Shown here: positions 38,176 through 46,473 of the stretch, in pieces
How the letters are laid out: each line of letters opens with the position of its first letter
Position numbering within the stretch: the first letter of the stretch is position 1
Origin: Paraburkholderia phytofirmans PsJN
Lineage (GTDB): Bacteria; Pseudomonadota; Gammaproteobacteria; Burkholderiales; Burkholderiaceae
Reading direction: 5' to 3'
DNA: 64,000 bases
Assembly (NCBI RefSeq): GCF_000020125.1
Contig: NC_010681.1
Coordinates: forward strand, 3,658,001-3,722,000
Notes under the pieces: generated by a model
Told to the model about the DNA's origin: nothing
What the model saw: only the letters and a program-made list of their open reading frames with translations
The model's database searches: none
Translations under genes and position numbers: made by a program

Positions 38176-38918
38176 CGGGAATCTCCGGCGCTGTTGCGGA
38201 TGCGGCGCAAGTCGGCGCGCTCGACCATCAGGTCGGCGGCGCTGCCGGCGATGATTGCCGCGATCACCGCGAGCGGCAGCGCAAGCCGGTACGGCAGATC
38301 GAAAGCGAGCAGCGACACCACACCGGCGATGCCCACCGCGACCAGCGTGGAGCGCGTCGCGATTGCCGACACCATGATGGGCAGCAAAGCCAGCGTGCCC
38401 GCCAGCGCGAGGCCCCAGTTATCGGGAATCAGGCTCGCCAGCAAAATCCCGGCGATGGACGACACCTGCCACGACAGCCAGCTGCAAATCGCCATGCCCC
38501 AGTAGTACGCCTCCTTGCCCGGCACATAGCCCGTCGGGAAGCTCTTCTTCTGGAACAGCAGATAGATCACGTCGCCGTTGAAGTAGCCGAGCACGATGCG
38601 CCGCCACATCGGCAGATACGAAAAATGCGGCGCGAGTCCGACACTGAAGATCACGAAACGCGTATTGACCATCGCCGCGGTGAGCAGCACGGTCCAGATC
38701 GGCAGCTTGGCTGCGAGCAGAGGCAGCACCGCCAGTTGCGACGAGCCGGCGTAGCACAGCAGCGACATGGTGAGCGACTGCGGCAACGTGAGCACCGATT
38801 TGCTCATGGCGATGCCGGTGACGAGCCCCCAGGAGAAAATCGCCATCAGGGTGGGCGAATAGTCGCGCGCGCCTTGGCGGAAGGCACGGCGATTGGTATC
38901 TGACAGGCGAGCGAGCAT
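38172..38918 (-). CDS. azlC: AzlC-family branched-chain amino acid exporter subunit
   Basis: Encodes 248 residues with about six membrane helices. FRQGARDYSPTLMAIFSWGLVTGIAM and LCYAGSSQLAVLPLLAA are AzlC motifs, and MVNTRFVIFSVGLAPHF follows. With AzlD it forms an inner-membrane exporter. The start is placed at the ATG at 38918 because homologous sequence begins shortly after; the frame is open for 26 more codons and no clear ribosome site decides. Adjacent ilvE, divergent, fits a branched-chain amino acid theme. Confidence 0.88.
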   Translation of the reverse strand: MLARLSDTNRRAFRQGARDYSPTLMAIFSWGLVTGIAMSKSVLTLPQSLTMSLLCYAGSSQLAVLPLLAAKLPIWTVLLTAAMVNTRFVIFSVGLAPHFSYLPMWRRIVLGYFNGDVIYLLFQKKSFPTGYVPGKEAYYWGMAICSWLSWQVSSIAGILLASLIPDNWGLALAGTLALLPIMVSAIATRSTLVAVGIAGVVSLLAFDLPYRLALPLAVIAAIIAGSAADLMVERADLRRIRNSAGDSR

Positions 38919-39138
38919 GGGGGCGAAACGCGGGCGCCCAAGGGCGCTGCAACGATGGGAAGTCGGCGCCAGGTCGTCAAGCACCCGCTGGCGCATCCGG
39001 ATATGAATTATGCGTGCGCTGGATTATAGCGTCGGGAATGCGGCCAAATGCCCGTTCCGTGTGCAAAAGACGTTAAAATGCGGGTCCTGGCTATACCCGA
39101 CTTAGCTACGCCTAACAACGCACCCGCTGGAGAATCGT

Positions 39139-40062
39139 ATGTCAATGGCCGACCGCGACGGCAAGATCTGGATGGATGGCAAGCTCATCGATTGGCGCGA
39201 TGCCAAGATCCACGTGCTCACCCACACGCTGCATTACGGCATGGGCGTCTTCGAAGGCGTACGCGCCTACAAGACGGCCGACGGCGGCACCGCGATTTTC
39301 CGTCTGCAGGAACACACCAAGCGCCTGCTGAACTCGGCCAAGATCTTCCAGATGGACGTGCCGTTCGACCATGAAACGCTTGCCGCCGCGCAATGCGAAG
39401 TGGTCCGCGAAAACAAGCTCGAGTCCTGCTACTTGCGCCCGATTATCTGGGTCGGTTCGGAAAAGCTTGGCGTATCGGCCAAGGGCAACACCATCCACGT
39501 GGCGATCGCCGCCTGGCCGTGGGGCGCTTACCTCGGTGAAGACGGCATTGCCAAGGGCATCCGCGTGAAGACTTCGTCGTTCACGCGCCATCACGTGAAC
39601 GTGTCGATGGTCCGCGCCAAGGCGTCGGGCTGGTACGTGAACTCGATCCTCGCCAACCAGGAAGCCATCGCCGACGGTTACGACGAAGCACTGCTGCTCG
39701 ACGTGGACGGCTACGTGTCGGAAGGCTCGGGCGAGAACTTCTTCCTCGTGAACAACGGCAAGCTGTACACGCCTGACCTGTCGTCGTGCCTCGACGGCAT
39801 CACGCGTGACACGGTCATCACGCTGGCGCGCGACGCGGGCATCCAGGTGATCGAAAAGCGCATCACGCGCGACGAGGTCTATACCTGCGACGAAGCGTTC
39901 TTCACCGGCACCGCCGCCGAAGTCACGCCGATCCGCGAACTCGACAACCGCACGATCGGCTCGGGCGCACGCGGCCCGATCACCGAGAAGCTGCAGTCGG
40001 GCTTCTTCGATATCGTGAACGGCAAGAGCGACAAGTACGCGAACTGGCTGACCAAGATCTAA
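39139..40062 (+). CDS. ilvE: Branched-chain amino acid aminotransferase
   Basis: Encodes 307 residues, fold-type IV PLP enzyme. THTLHYGMGVFEGVRAY, RLQEHTKRLLNSAKI and YLRPIIWVG are typical; the Schiff-base Lys is in VRAKASGWYVNS (about 160), and EGSGENFFLV and GITRDTVITLA follow. It interconverts Leu, Ile, Val and their 2-oxo acids with glutamate. GGAG precedes the ATG. A possible -10 element TAAAAT lies at 39074-39079, without a clear -35. A small zinc protein gene follows 62 bases later. Confidence 0.95.
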   Translation: MSMADRDGKIWMDGKLIDWRDAKIHVLTHTLHYGMGVFEGVRAYKTADGGTAIFRLQEHTKRLLNSAKIFQMDVPFDHETLAAAQCEVVRENKLESCYLRPIIWVGSEKLGVSAKGNTIHVAIAAWPWGAYLGEDGIAKGIRVKTSSFTRHHVNVSMVRAKASGWYVNSILANQEAIADGYDEALLLDVDGYVSEGSGENFFLVNNGKLYTPDLSSCLDGITRDTVITLARDAGIQVIEKRITRDEVYTCDEAFFTGTAAEVTPIRELDNRTIGSGARGPITEKLQSGFFDIVNGKSDKYANWLTKI

Positions 40063-40124
40063 CGCGCGCTGCGCCGGGATCAACCGGCGCGCCGCACGCA
40101 CCCTGCATACAACGAGAACGTCTC

Positions 40125-40319
40125 ATGAGCGAAATCAAGGAAATGCCGCTGGTCGAACTGTCGGCGAAAGACCTGCCGGCGTATTGCCCCAACCCGGCCA
40201 TGCCGCGCTGGAGCGCGCATCCGCGTGTCTTTATCGACGTCACGCACGGCGAAGCCAAGTGCCCCTACTGCAGCACGCGTTACAAGCTGCGCGACGGCGA
40301 AGTGGTCAAGGGTCATTGA
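40125..40319 (+). CDS. Zinc-finger CHCC domain protein
   Basis: Encodes 64 residues. Cys21, His32 or His41, Cys46 and Cys49 (KCPYCST) form the CHCC zinc site related to the C-terminus of the mitochondrial complex I subunit NDUFS6. VTHGEAKCPYCSTRYKL is the core. Small cytoplasmic protein, function not established in bacteria. It follows ilvE closely and probably shares its transcript; waaF comes next. Confidence 0.87.
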   Translation: MSEIKEMPLVELSAKDLPAYCPNPAMPRWSAHPRVFIDVTHGEAKCPYCSTRYKLRDGEVVKGH

Positions 40320-40488
40320 TCCCGAACACCGGGCGCTAACCGGTTGCGGCGTTGCCCGGCACGCCGCTGTCTGGTCGAGCGCGTCGTAAGCGCGCCGCCG
40401 CTGCGGCGTTCCGCCTATTCCCATTGACACCCCGAACCTCGCGTACATCGTGCGCGGGGTTTCGTTTCGACACCGGACACTCACTCTG

Positions 40489-41514
40489 ATGCGTCGCGCG
40501 TTGGTTATCGCACCGAACTGGATCGGTGACGCATTGATGGCGCAGCCGCTGTTTGCGCGCCTCGTGAAATTGCATCCGCGCATCGTCATCGACGCGGTCG
40601 CGCCCTCGTGGGTCGCGCCTGTACTCGAACGCATGCCGGAAATTCGCGACGTCTACGCCACGGATCTCGCGCACGGCAAGCTGCAAATGCTGCGCCGCTG
40701 GCAACTGGCGAGCGACTTGCGCGATGTCGGCTACGACGCCGCCTACGTGCTGCCGAACTCGCTCAAGTCGGCCCTGATTCCGTGGATGGCGGGCATCCCG
40801 CTGCGCATCGGCTATACCGGCGAGAGCCGCTATGGCCTGTTGAACGTGCGTCACGCGAATCCGCGGAAAGACGAGCGCCCGCCGATGGTCGGTCAATACG
40901 CCGCCCTCGCCTACGCGCCCGGCGCCAAGCTGCCCGACGACCTGCCGATGCCGCGCCTCGACGCGGACCTGAACGAAGCGTCGCGCGTCTCGGCGCGCTT
41001 CAATCTCGACACGCGCGTGCCGCTGCTGGTGTTCTGCCCGGGCGCCGAATACGGGCCGGCCAAGCGCTGGCCGCCCGAGCACTTCGCGTCGCTCGCGCAA
41101 ATGGTCGGCCAGTCGTTTCCGTACACGCAGATCGTCGCACTCGGTTCCCCGAAAGACGCGCCGCTCGCGCAGGCCATCGCCGAGCGAGCGCCGAACGTGC
41201 GCAACCTGTGCGGCCAGACGGCGCTGGGCGAGGCCTGTGCGCTGATCTCGCGCGCGAATGCCGTCGTCACCAACGATTCCGGACTGATGCATGTGGCCGC
41301 CGCGCTGCGCCGGCCGCTGGTGGCCGTGTACGGTTCGACCGATCCGCGCCATACGCCGCCCTTGTCCGAGCTTGCGAAGGTACAATGGCTTCATCTCGAA
41401 TGCAGCCCCTGTTTTGAGCGCGAGTGTCCGCTCGGTCATCTGAACTGCCTGAAGCAGTTGAGCGCCGAGCAGGTATTCGGCGATTTGCGCGGCATGTTGC
41501 TGGCGCAACGCTAA
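40489..41514 (+). CDS. waaF: ADP-heptose:LPS heptosyltransferase II
   Basis: Encodes 341 residues of glycosyltransferase family 9. RRALVIAPNWIGDALMAQPLF at the N-terminus, CPGAEYGPAKRWPPEHFA in the middle and VTNDSGLMHVAAAL with VAVYGSTDPRHTPP near the end are the GT9 motifs binding ADP-heptose. It adds the second heptose to the lipopolysaccharide inner core on the cytoplasmic face. The frame is open to a GTG at 40450, but the conserved start is MRRALVIAPN at 40489. Confidence 0.94.
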   Translation: MRRALVIAPNWIGDALMAQPLFARLVKLHPRIVIDAVAPSWVAPVLERMPEIRDVYATDLAHGKLQMLRRWQLASDLRDVGYDAAYVLPNSLKSALIPWMAGIPLRIGYTGESRYGLLNVRHANPRKDERPPMVGQYAALAYAPGAKLPDDLPMPRLDADLNEASRVSARFNLDTRVPLLVFCPGAEYGPAKRWPPEHFASLAQMVGQSFPYTQIVALGSPKDAPLAQAIAERAPNVRNLCGQTALGEACALISRANAVVTNDSGLMHVAAALRRPLVAVYGSTDPRHTPPLSELAKVQWLHLECSPCFERECPLGHLNCLKQLSAEQVFGDLRGMLLAQR

Positions 41515-41681
41515 ACGCGCTGACACTTGCACGCAACACCGCACGCCCTGAGCGCGTCGCGTCATGTTCGCGCCTTGCGGCGCGGGCATTCTGGCGCTCG
41601 GGTGCGATGGTCCGGTGCCCCGGACTGTCCCGCTGACCGCTGTCCCGCAACCGCGCGCCGCGCACAAGAGACTGACGAGCC

Positions 41682-42128
41682 ATGCCACGTTTTGCCCATA
41701 TCTTCGAAGCCGCCGCCGATACCCTGAACGCCTATTACCAGGCCGTCGCCGAGGTCAATATCGACAGCTTGATGGGTCTGTGGATCGATGAAGAGTTCGT
41801 CAGCTGCATCTGCGCCGACGGCTCCCACCTGCACGGCCTCGACAGCATTCGCGCGGGCTTGCAGATCCAGCTCGAAACCGCGCGGGTCTCCATCGAACCG
41901 CTCGATATCCGTGTCTACGACAGCCTCGGCACCGTGGTCTACGCGATTGCCGAAGCGCACCGGCCGGCCGACCCGAAGGCCACGCCCGCCATGGTGTTCA
42001 CGACTTATGTGATGGTTCACGAACGCGGCGAATGGCGCATCGCGCACATCCACGCGAGTCCGATGCCCAATGAGGCCGCCAGCCAGTTCGCCACGAAGAT
42101 GCGGCATGGCCAGGGGTCGCTGCACTGA
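41682..42128 (+). CDS. SnoaL/NTF2-like protein
   Basis: Encodes 148 residues. The cone-shaped NTF2 fold is suggested by the N-terminal helices (IFEAAADTLNAYYQAVAEVNIDSLMGLWID) and alternating strands such as TTYVMVHERGEWRIAHIHAS, ending with the ligand-pocket Trp-Arg-Ile motif. Members include hydrolases, isomerases and non-enzymatic binders; none can be assigned. It lies in a run of rightward genes 40 bases before the YheT-like hydrolase. Confidence 0.8.
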   Translation: MPRFAHIFEAAADTLNAYYQAVAEVNIDSLMGLWIDEEFVSCICADGSHLHGLDSIRAGLQIQLETARVSIEPLDIRVYDSLGTVVYAIAEAHRPADPKATPAMVFTTYVMVHERGEWRIAHIHASPMPNEAASQFATKMRHGQGSLH

Positions 42129-42167
42129 CGCGCGCCGCGCGTTTTACTTTTTCGTTTTGAAGCAGGC

Positions 42168-43286
42168 ATGAGCACGCCCCGCAGGAAGTCCCTTTTGGGC
42201 ACCACGCACGATCAATCCGATCAACCCGCTGCTTCCGGCACGGCGGCACGCGCCGCGGCCGCCGTCGAAGCGACGGTCGAAGCCGCCGTCGAGTTGCTCT
42301 ACCGCGCGCCGCTCTGGCTGCCGAACCGGCATGCGCAGACCATCGTCCCGTCGCTGTTCGCACGTCGTCCCGCCGTCTCGTTTCGGCGCGAGCGCTGGGA
42401 CACGCCCGACGGCGATTTCATCGATCTCGACTGGGTGCAACATGACGCCCAGCTTGACGCCGCACCTCACATTCCCGCCGACACCGCCCCGCTCTTCGTG
42501 CTGTTTCACGGCCTCGAAGGCAGCTCGGGCTCGCACTATGCCGCTTCGCTGATGGCGGCCGCGCGCGAGCGTGGCTGGCACGGCGTCGTGCCGCACTTTC
42601 GCAGTTGCAGCGGAGCGTTGAACCGCATGCCGCGCTTCTATCATCTCGCCGACAGCAACGAAGTCGATTGGGTGCTGCGGCGCTTGCGCGCCGCGCATCG
42701 CGGGCCGATCGTGGCGGCCGGCGTGTCGCTCGGCGGCAATGTGCTGCTGCGCTGGCTGGGCGAACGGCGTGAGGACGCGGCGTCGGTGATCTCGGCCGCC
42801 GCGGCGATCTCGACGCCGATCGACGTGCATGCCGGCGGCCGCGCGTTGTCACAAGGCTTCGGCCTCGTCTACACGCGCAGCTTCCTGAAGACGCTCAAGC
42901 AGAAGGCCGCCCAGAAGCTGGTTCAGTTTCCGGGCCTGTTCGATCGTGACGCGATGCTCGCGAGCCGCACCATGTACGAGTTCGACAACGTGGTGACCGC
43001 GCCGCTGCACGGTTTTCGCGATACCGACGACTACTGGAGCACGGCGACCACGCGTCCGCTGCTGCCGCATATTCAGGTGCCGACGCTGGTGCTGAACGCG
43101 CGCAACGATCCGTTCCTGCCGGCTGAGGCATTGCCGTCGCGGCATGAAGTCTCGGCAGCGGTGGAACTCGACCAACCCGAGCATGGCGGCCACGCCGGCT
43201 TTATGACCGGGCCGTTTCCGGGCCGCATCGACTGGCTGTCGCGGCGCGTGCTCGGCTATCTGGAGCGACACGTCGATCATGGATGA
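42168..43286 (+). CDS. YheT-family alpha/beta hydrolase
   Basis: Encodes 372 residues. After an Ala-rich N-terminus the core starts at LWLPNRHAQTIVPSLF, a YheT-group motif. VLFHGLEGSSGSHYA forms the oxyanion region, AGVSLGGNVLLRWLG carries the nucleophile, ARNDPFLPAEAL the acid and EHGGHAGFM the His. Esterases acting on short acyl or hydrophobic esters occur in this group, but the physiological substrate is unknown. Its end overlaps the next gene by eight bases. Confidence 0.88.
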   Translation: MSTPRRKSLLGTTHDQSDQPAASGTAARAAAAVEATVEAAVELLYRAPLWLPNRHAQTIVPSLFARRPAVSFRRERWDTPDGDFIDLDWVQHDAQLDAAPHIPADTAPLFVLFHGLEGSSGSHYAASLMAAARERGWHGVVPHFRSCSGALNRMPRFYHLADSNEVDWVLRRLRAAHRGPIVAAGVSLGGNVLLRWLGERREDAASVISAAAAISTPIDVHAGGRALSQGFGLVYTRSFLKTLKQKAAQKLVQFPGLFDRDAMLASRTMYEFDNVVTAPLHGFRDTDDYWSTATTRPLLPHIQVPTLVLNARNDPFLPAEALPSRHEVSAAVELDQPEHGGHAGFMTGPFPGRIDWLSRRVLGYLERHVDHG

Positions 43287-43866
43287 CATCGTCAAGCAGG
43301 CCTTGACCAAGTGGCCGAATGTACCGAGTTGCACAGGGTGGCTGATGCTGGACAGACGCGGCAACTGGCGCATGCGCGACGAGGCCGCGCAGGCAAGTGG
43401 TTCGCCGGGCACACCGATCCGTCACGAAGCGTTGCTCGCGTTCATCAACCGGAATTACGACGCTGACGAGCGCGGGCAGTGGTACTTCCAGAACGGCCCG
43501 CAGCGGGTGTATGTCGAGTTGGGCTATACGCCGTGGGTGGTGAGGTTATCGGCCGCAGCGGGCGTCGAGGCTCGCTGCGTGCTTGCTTTGCAGGATCAGG
43601 CTGGCGGCCCATTTGAGCCGACCGCAGTGTTCGTCGATGAAGAAGGCGGCATTCTCTTCGCCGATGGCGCAACGCCGCCGAGAGTTGCCGTCTTGCACGA
43701 CCACGATCTGGAAGTGTTCTCCGATCACGCAACGCTGGCGGACGATTCAATGAGCGGTGAGTTTCGCTGGAACAATCAGGTTGTATTGCCGCTGCAGGCT
43801 GTGCGGCGAGGCGACGTGGCCGCGCGGTTTAGGTTTGTGCCGAGTCCGGCGGCTGCGGGCGCTTGA
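43279..43866 (+). CDS. Conserved hypothetical protein partnered with YheT hydrolase
   Basis: Encodes 195 residues with no signal peptide or membrane helix. The sequence RHEALLAFINRNYDADERGQWYFQNGPQRVYVELGYTPWVVRL is well ordered and looks conserved; I do not recognise a characterised family. A run of beta-strand-like segments makes a beta-rich fold likely. It overlaps the hydrolase gene by eight bases, so the two are translated together and may work together. Confidence 0.72.
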   Translation: MDDIVKQALTKWPNVPSCTGWLMLDRRGNWRMRDEAAQASGSPGTPIRHEALLAFINRNYDADERGQWYFQNGPQRVYVELGYTPWVVRLSAAAGVEARCVLALQDQAGGPFEPTAVFVDEEGGILFADGATPPRVAVLHDHDLEVFSDHATLADDSMSGEFRWNNQVVLPLQAVRRGDVAARFRFVPSPAAAGA

Positions 43867-43944
43867 GCACTAGCCCGCGCGCGGCGCTGTGCTTCGACGA
43901 GGCCAGTGCGCTGAACTCGTGAAGCGCCGGCAACCAGGCAACGC

Positions 43945-45654
43945 TCAACTCTTCTCGTCCAGCCGCTCCTCCTGATAGCGGCTTTCCATCTCATGCAGCC
44001 TCGCGTCGACGGTCGCGAGGTCGTAGTAGCCGATCGTCTTCAGATCGCGCGCGTCCTTCAATTGCCGGATCGCCGAAAGCCACGCTCCCTCGAGGGCGAA
44101 CTTCTCGGCCATCGCACGATGCTGTGTCAACGCGTCGCCCGTGCCCGCGCTAGCCTGGGCGAGATACAGCCACCAGGCCGGCTGATCGGGCTGGATACGG
44201 GTCTCTTTTTGCGCAAGCGCCTGAGCATTGGCAAAACGGTGCAAAGTCAGCAAGGTGCGGATATGCATGTCGATGGCGGCATTCGACTGCGGCCAGCGCC
44301 TCTGCGCCAGCTCGGCCAGCCGCGCGGCCTCGTCGTCGCGGCCGGCGCGCCGCGCAATGTCAGCGGCCAACACGTCGAGGCTCGGTGAACTGCGCGCCGT
44401 GCCGCCCTCGGCCTGCTCGCCCGTCGCGAACGCCGCGCGGGACGACGCCAGCGACGCCGACGCGTCGTCGTAACGTTCGAACAGCATCTGCCCGTACGCC
44501 ATGCCGTACCAGTTGGCCGCGACGTTGACCGCCGTGCGGTCCTCGATCTCGGAGCGCAGGCGCGAAATCTCGTCGCCGTACTCGCTGCGCGAGCGGTCCT
44601 GCAGCAGACGAGACCGCGCCCGCACGAAACCATATTCGGCCGATTGGTGCGGTTGCCGGTAAGGCGCACGGCGCGCACGGTCCTCCATGTCGGCAATCCG
44701 TTCGCCGGTCAGCGGATGCGTGCGCGCATACGCCGGAATGCCGGTGTCGCTCATCGCGGCCCGATCGAGGCGGCCGAAGAAGGTTGTCATCGCGTAGGGA
44801 TCGTAGCCGGCGCCGGCAAGCAGCAGAAAGCCGACGCGGTCCGCCTCGTGCTCGGCGGAACGCGAGAAACGCAACTGGTTGTCGACCGCATACGCCTGGC
44901 CGCCGATCGCAATCGCGCTGCCGAGGTCGCCGCTATGCGCGAGCACGCCCGCCAGCACGCCGAACAATAGGCCCGCGAGCGCCGCATAGGTGCTGCGTTC
45001 GCCGGTCGTGATCATGCGCGAGATGTGCCGCTGCAAGACGTGTCCCATCTCGTGACCCAGCACCGATGCCAACTCGGACTCGGTCTGGGTGGCCACGATC
45101 AGGCCGGTGTTCACGCCGATAAAACCGCCCGGCAGCGAGAAGGCGTTGATCTGCGGGTCGCGCACGGCGAACAGATCGAAGTCCGGACGATATCCGCCGA
45201 TATACAGCGCGCTCGCCGCCGCGGCAAGTTTCGCGGCAACCGAGTTCAGATAGTCGCGCACCAGCCAGTCGTCGAGATAGTCGGGGTCGCGGCGCAGTTC
45301 GCGCATCACGCGCTCGCCGAGCTTGCGCTCCGCCTGCGGCGTAAGTGAGCCGGAACCGCCGTTGCCGAGATCGGGCAGTTGCTGCGTGACGATCGGTGCG
45401 CGCCAATTGGCGTTCACGCCAGTATTGCCGGAGAAGCGGCTCTGCGCGCCGCCGTACACGCCGAACACGCCCTGCGCGATGTCGGACGGCACGAGCGGAT
45501 CGGCGTAGGCATCGACCGGGCCGCTGACCAGCGGCGGCTCCGCGGGCAACGTGTTGAGCGCGATACTCGACCCGCCGGGCGATTGCGCGAACGCGCCCGG
45601 CGGCGCGGCCAGCGCGATTGAGAGCAACGCAGCGAGGAACCGTTTCGGACGCAT
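43945..45654 (-). CDS. bepA: BepA-like periplasmic M48 metalloprotease with TPR domain
   Basis: Encodes 569 residues. The signal peptide ends near GAFA|QS at 23-24. Zinc motif HEMGH lies in VLGHEMGHVLQRH, with a third ligand Glu in SAEHEADRVGF. The C-terminal half has helical TPR-like repeats. In E. coli BepA degrades or assists stalled LptD and BamA-folded proteins at the outer membrane. The ATG at 45654 gives a normal signal peptide; a start 69 bases upstream adds an Arg-rich stretch and is less likely. Single gene on this strand, next to divergent moaC. Confidence 0.92.
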   Translation of the reverse strand: MRPKRFLAALLSIALAAPPGAFAQSPGGSSIALNTLPAEPPLVSGPVDAYADPLVPSDIAQGVFGVYGGAQSRFSGNTGVNANWRAPIVTQQLPDLGNGGSGSLTPQAERKLGERVMRELRRDPDYLDDWLVRDYLNSVAAKLAAAASALYIGGYRPDFDLFAVRDPQINAFSLPGGFIGVNTGLIVATQTESELASVLGHEMGHVLQRHISRMITTGERSTYAALAGLLFGVLAGVLAHSGDLGSAIAIGGQAYAVDNQLRFSRSAEHEADRVGFLLLAGAGYDPYAMTTFFGRLDRAAMSDTGIPAYARTHPLTGERIADMEDRARRAPYRQPHQSAEYGFVRARSRLLQDRSRSEYGDEISRLRSEIEDRTAVNVAANWYGMAYGQMLFERYDDASASLASSRAAFATGEQAEGGTARSSPSLDVLAADIARRAGRDDEAARLAELAQRRWPQSNAAIDMHIRTLLTLHRFANAQALAQKETRIQPDQPAWWLYLAQASAGTGDALTQHRAMAEKFALEGAWLSAIRQLKDARDLKTIGYYDLATVDARLHEMESRYQEERLDEKS

Positions 45655-45898
45655 CGCGAGGTCGAGTTGACGAAGTCGAAAGCGACGCCCGCCGCTCGGA
45701 CTAAGATAGCGGGCATGGGGCAATTGTAGTCAGTCGTCGCGGGAATTCATGTGATTCGTGTCAGGGGATTCGGGCGATTGCCGCTTTGCCTGCGCCGATC
45801 GCGAGTCATGGCGGGGGGCCCTTTGTCTCTGGAAGCGCACCGCCGCCGTGCGCCTTTGCCGCACTGCTATGATAGGCGCCCTCTTAAGGAGCCCAACC

Positions 45899-46375
45899 AT
45901 GCCTGAACTCACTCATTTCGACGCAGCCGGCCAGGCGCATATGGTGGACGTCGGCGGCAAGCAGGAGACCAGACGCATCGCCATTGCGCGCGGATCGATT
46001 CGCATGCTGCCGGAGACGTTCGCGCTGATTCGCGACGGCAATGCCAAAAAGGGCGACGTGATCGGCATCGCGCGGATTGCCGCGATTCAAGGCTCGAAGC
46101 GCACTGCTGATTTAATTCCGCTGTGTCATCCGCTCGCGCTGACGCGCGTGAAAGTGGATTTCGAGCTTGATGACACGCTGCCGGGCGTGCATTGCACGGT
46201 GCAGGTTGAAACGCTGGGGCGAACGGGCGTGGAGATGGAAGCGCTGACTGCCGTGCAGGTCGGGCTGCTGACGGTGTACGACATGTGCAAGGCGGTGGAT
46301 CGCGGGATGACGATTACCGATGTGCGGGTGCTGGAGAAGCACGGGGGGAAGTCGGGGGATTGGGTGGCGGGTTGA
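45899..46375 (+). CDS. moaC: Cyclic pyranopterin monophosphate synthase
   Basis: Encodes 158 residues. [17 protein letters not shown] has the conserved CHPL and Lys residues, and [25 protein letters not shown] carries the rest of the active site. With MoaA it makes cPMP, the first molybdopterin precursor. AAGGAG sits before the ATG at 45899, which overrules the 47-codon upstream extension of the frame. An extended -10 element TGC-TATGAT lies at 45865-45873. The moaC gene stands alone here. Confidence 0.95.
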   Translation: MPELTHFDAAGQAHMVDVGGKQETRRIAIARGSIRMLPETFALIRDGNAKKGDVIGIARIAAIQGSKRTADLIPLCHPLALTRVKVDFELDDTLPGVHCTVQVETLGRTGVEMEALTAVQVGLLTVYDMCKAVDRGMTITDVRVLEKHGGKSGDWVAG

Positions 46376-46404
46376 CGACCACGTGCGTGGTCAACCCGCG
46401 CCAA

Positions 46405-46460
46405 CTTTAAAGCCTTGAAGACTTGAAGACTTGAAGACTTGAAGCTTTGAAGCTTTGAAG
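46405..46460. repeat. Seven 8-bp tandem units between moaC and pglL
   Basis: Units CTTTAAAG, CCTTGAAG, three ACTTGAAG and two CTTTGAAG follow head to tail with no gap. They lie between the two converging gene ends, 13 bases past the pglL stop. Low GC compared with the neighbours. The core TTGAAG is in most units. Confidence 0.9.
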
Positions 46461-46473
46461 CGAACGTAGCGCC

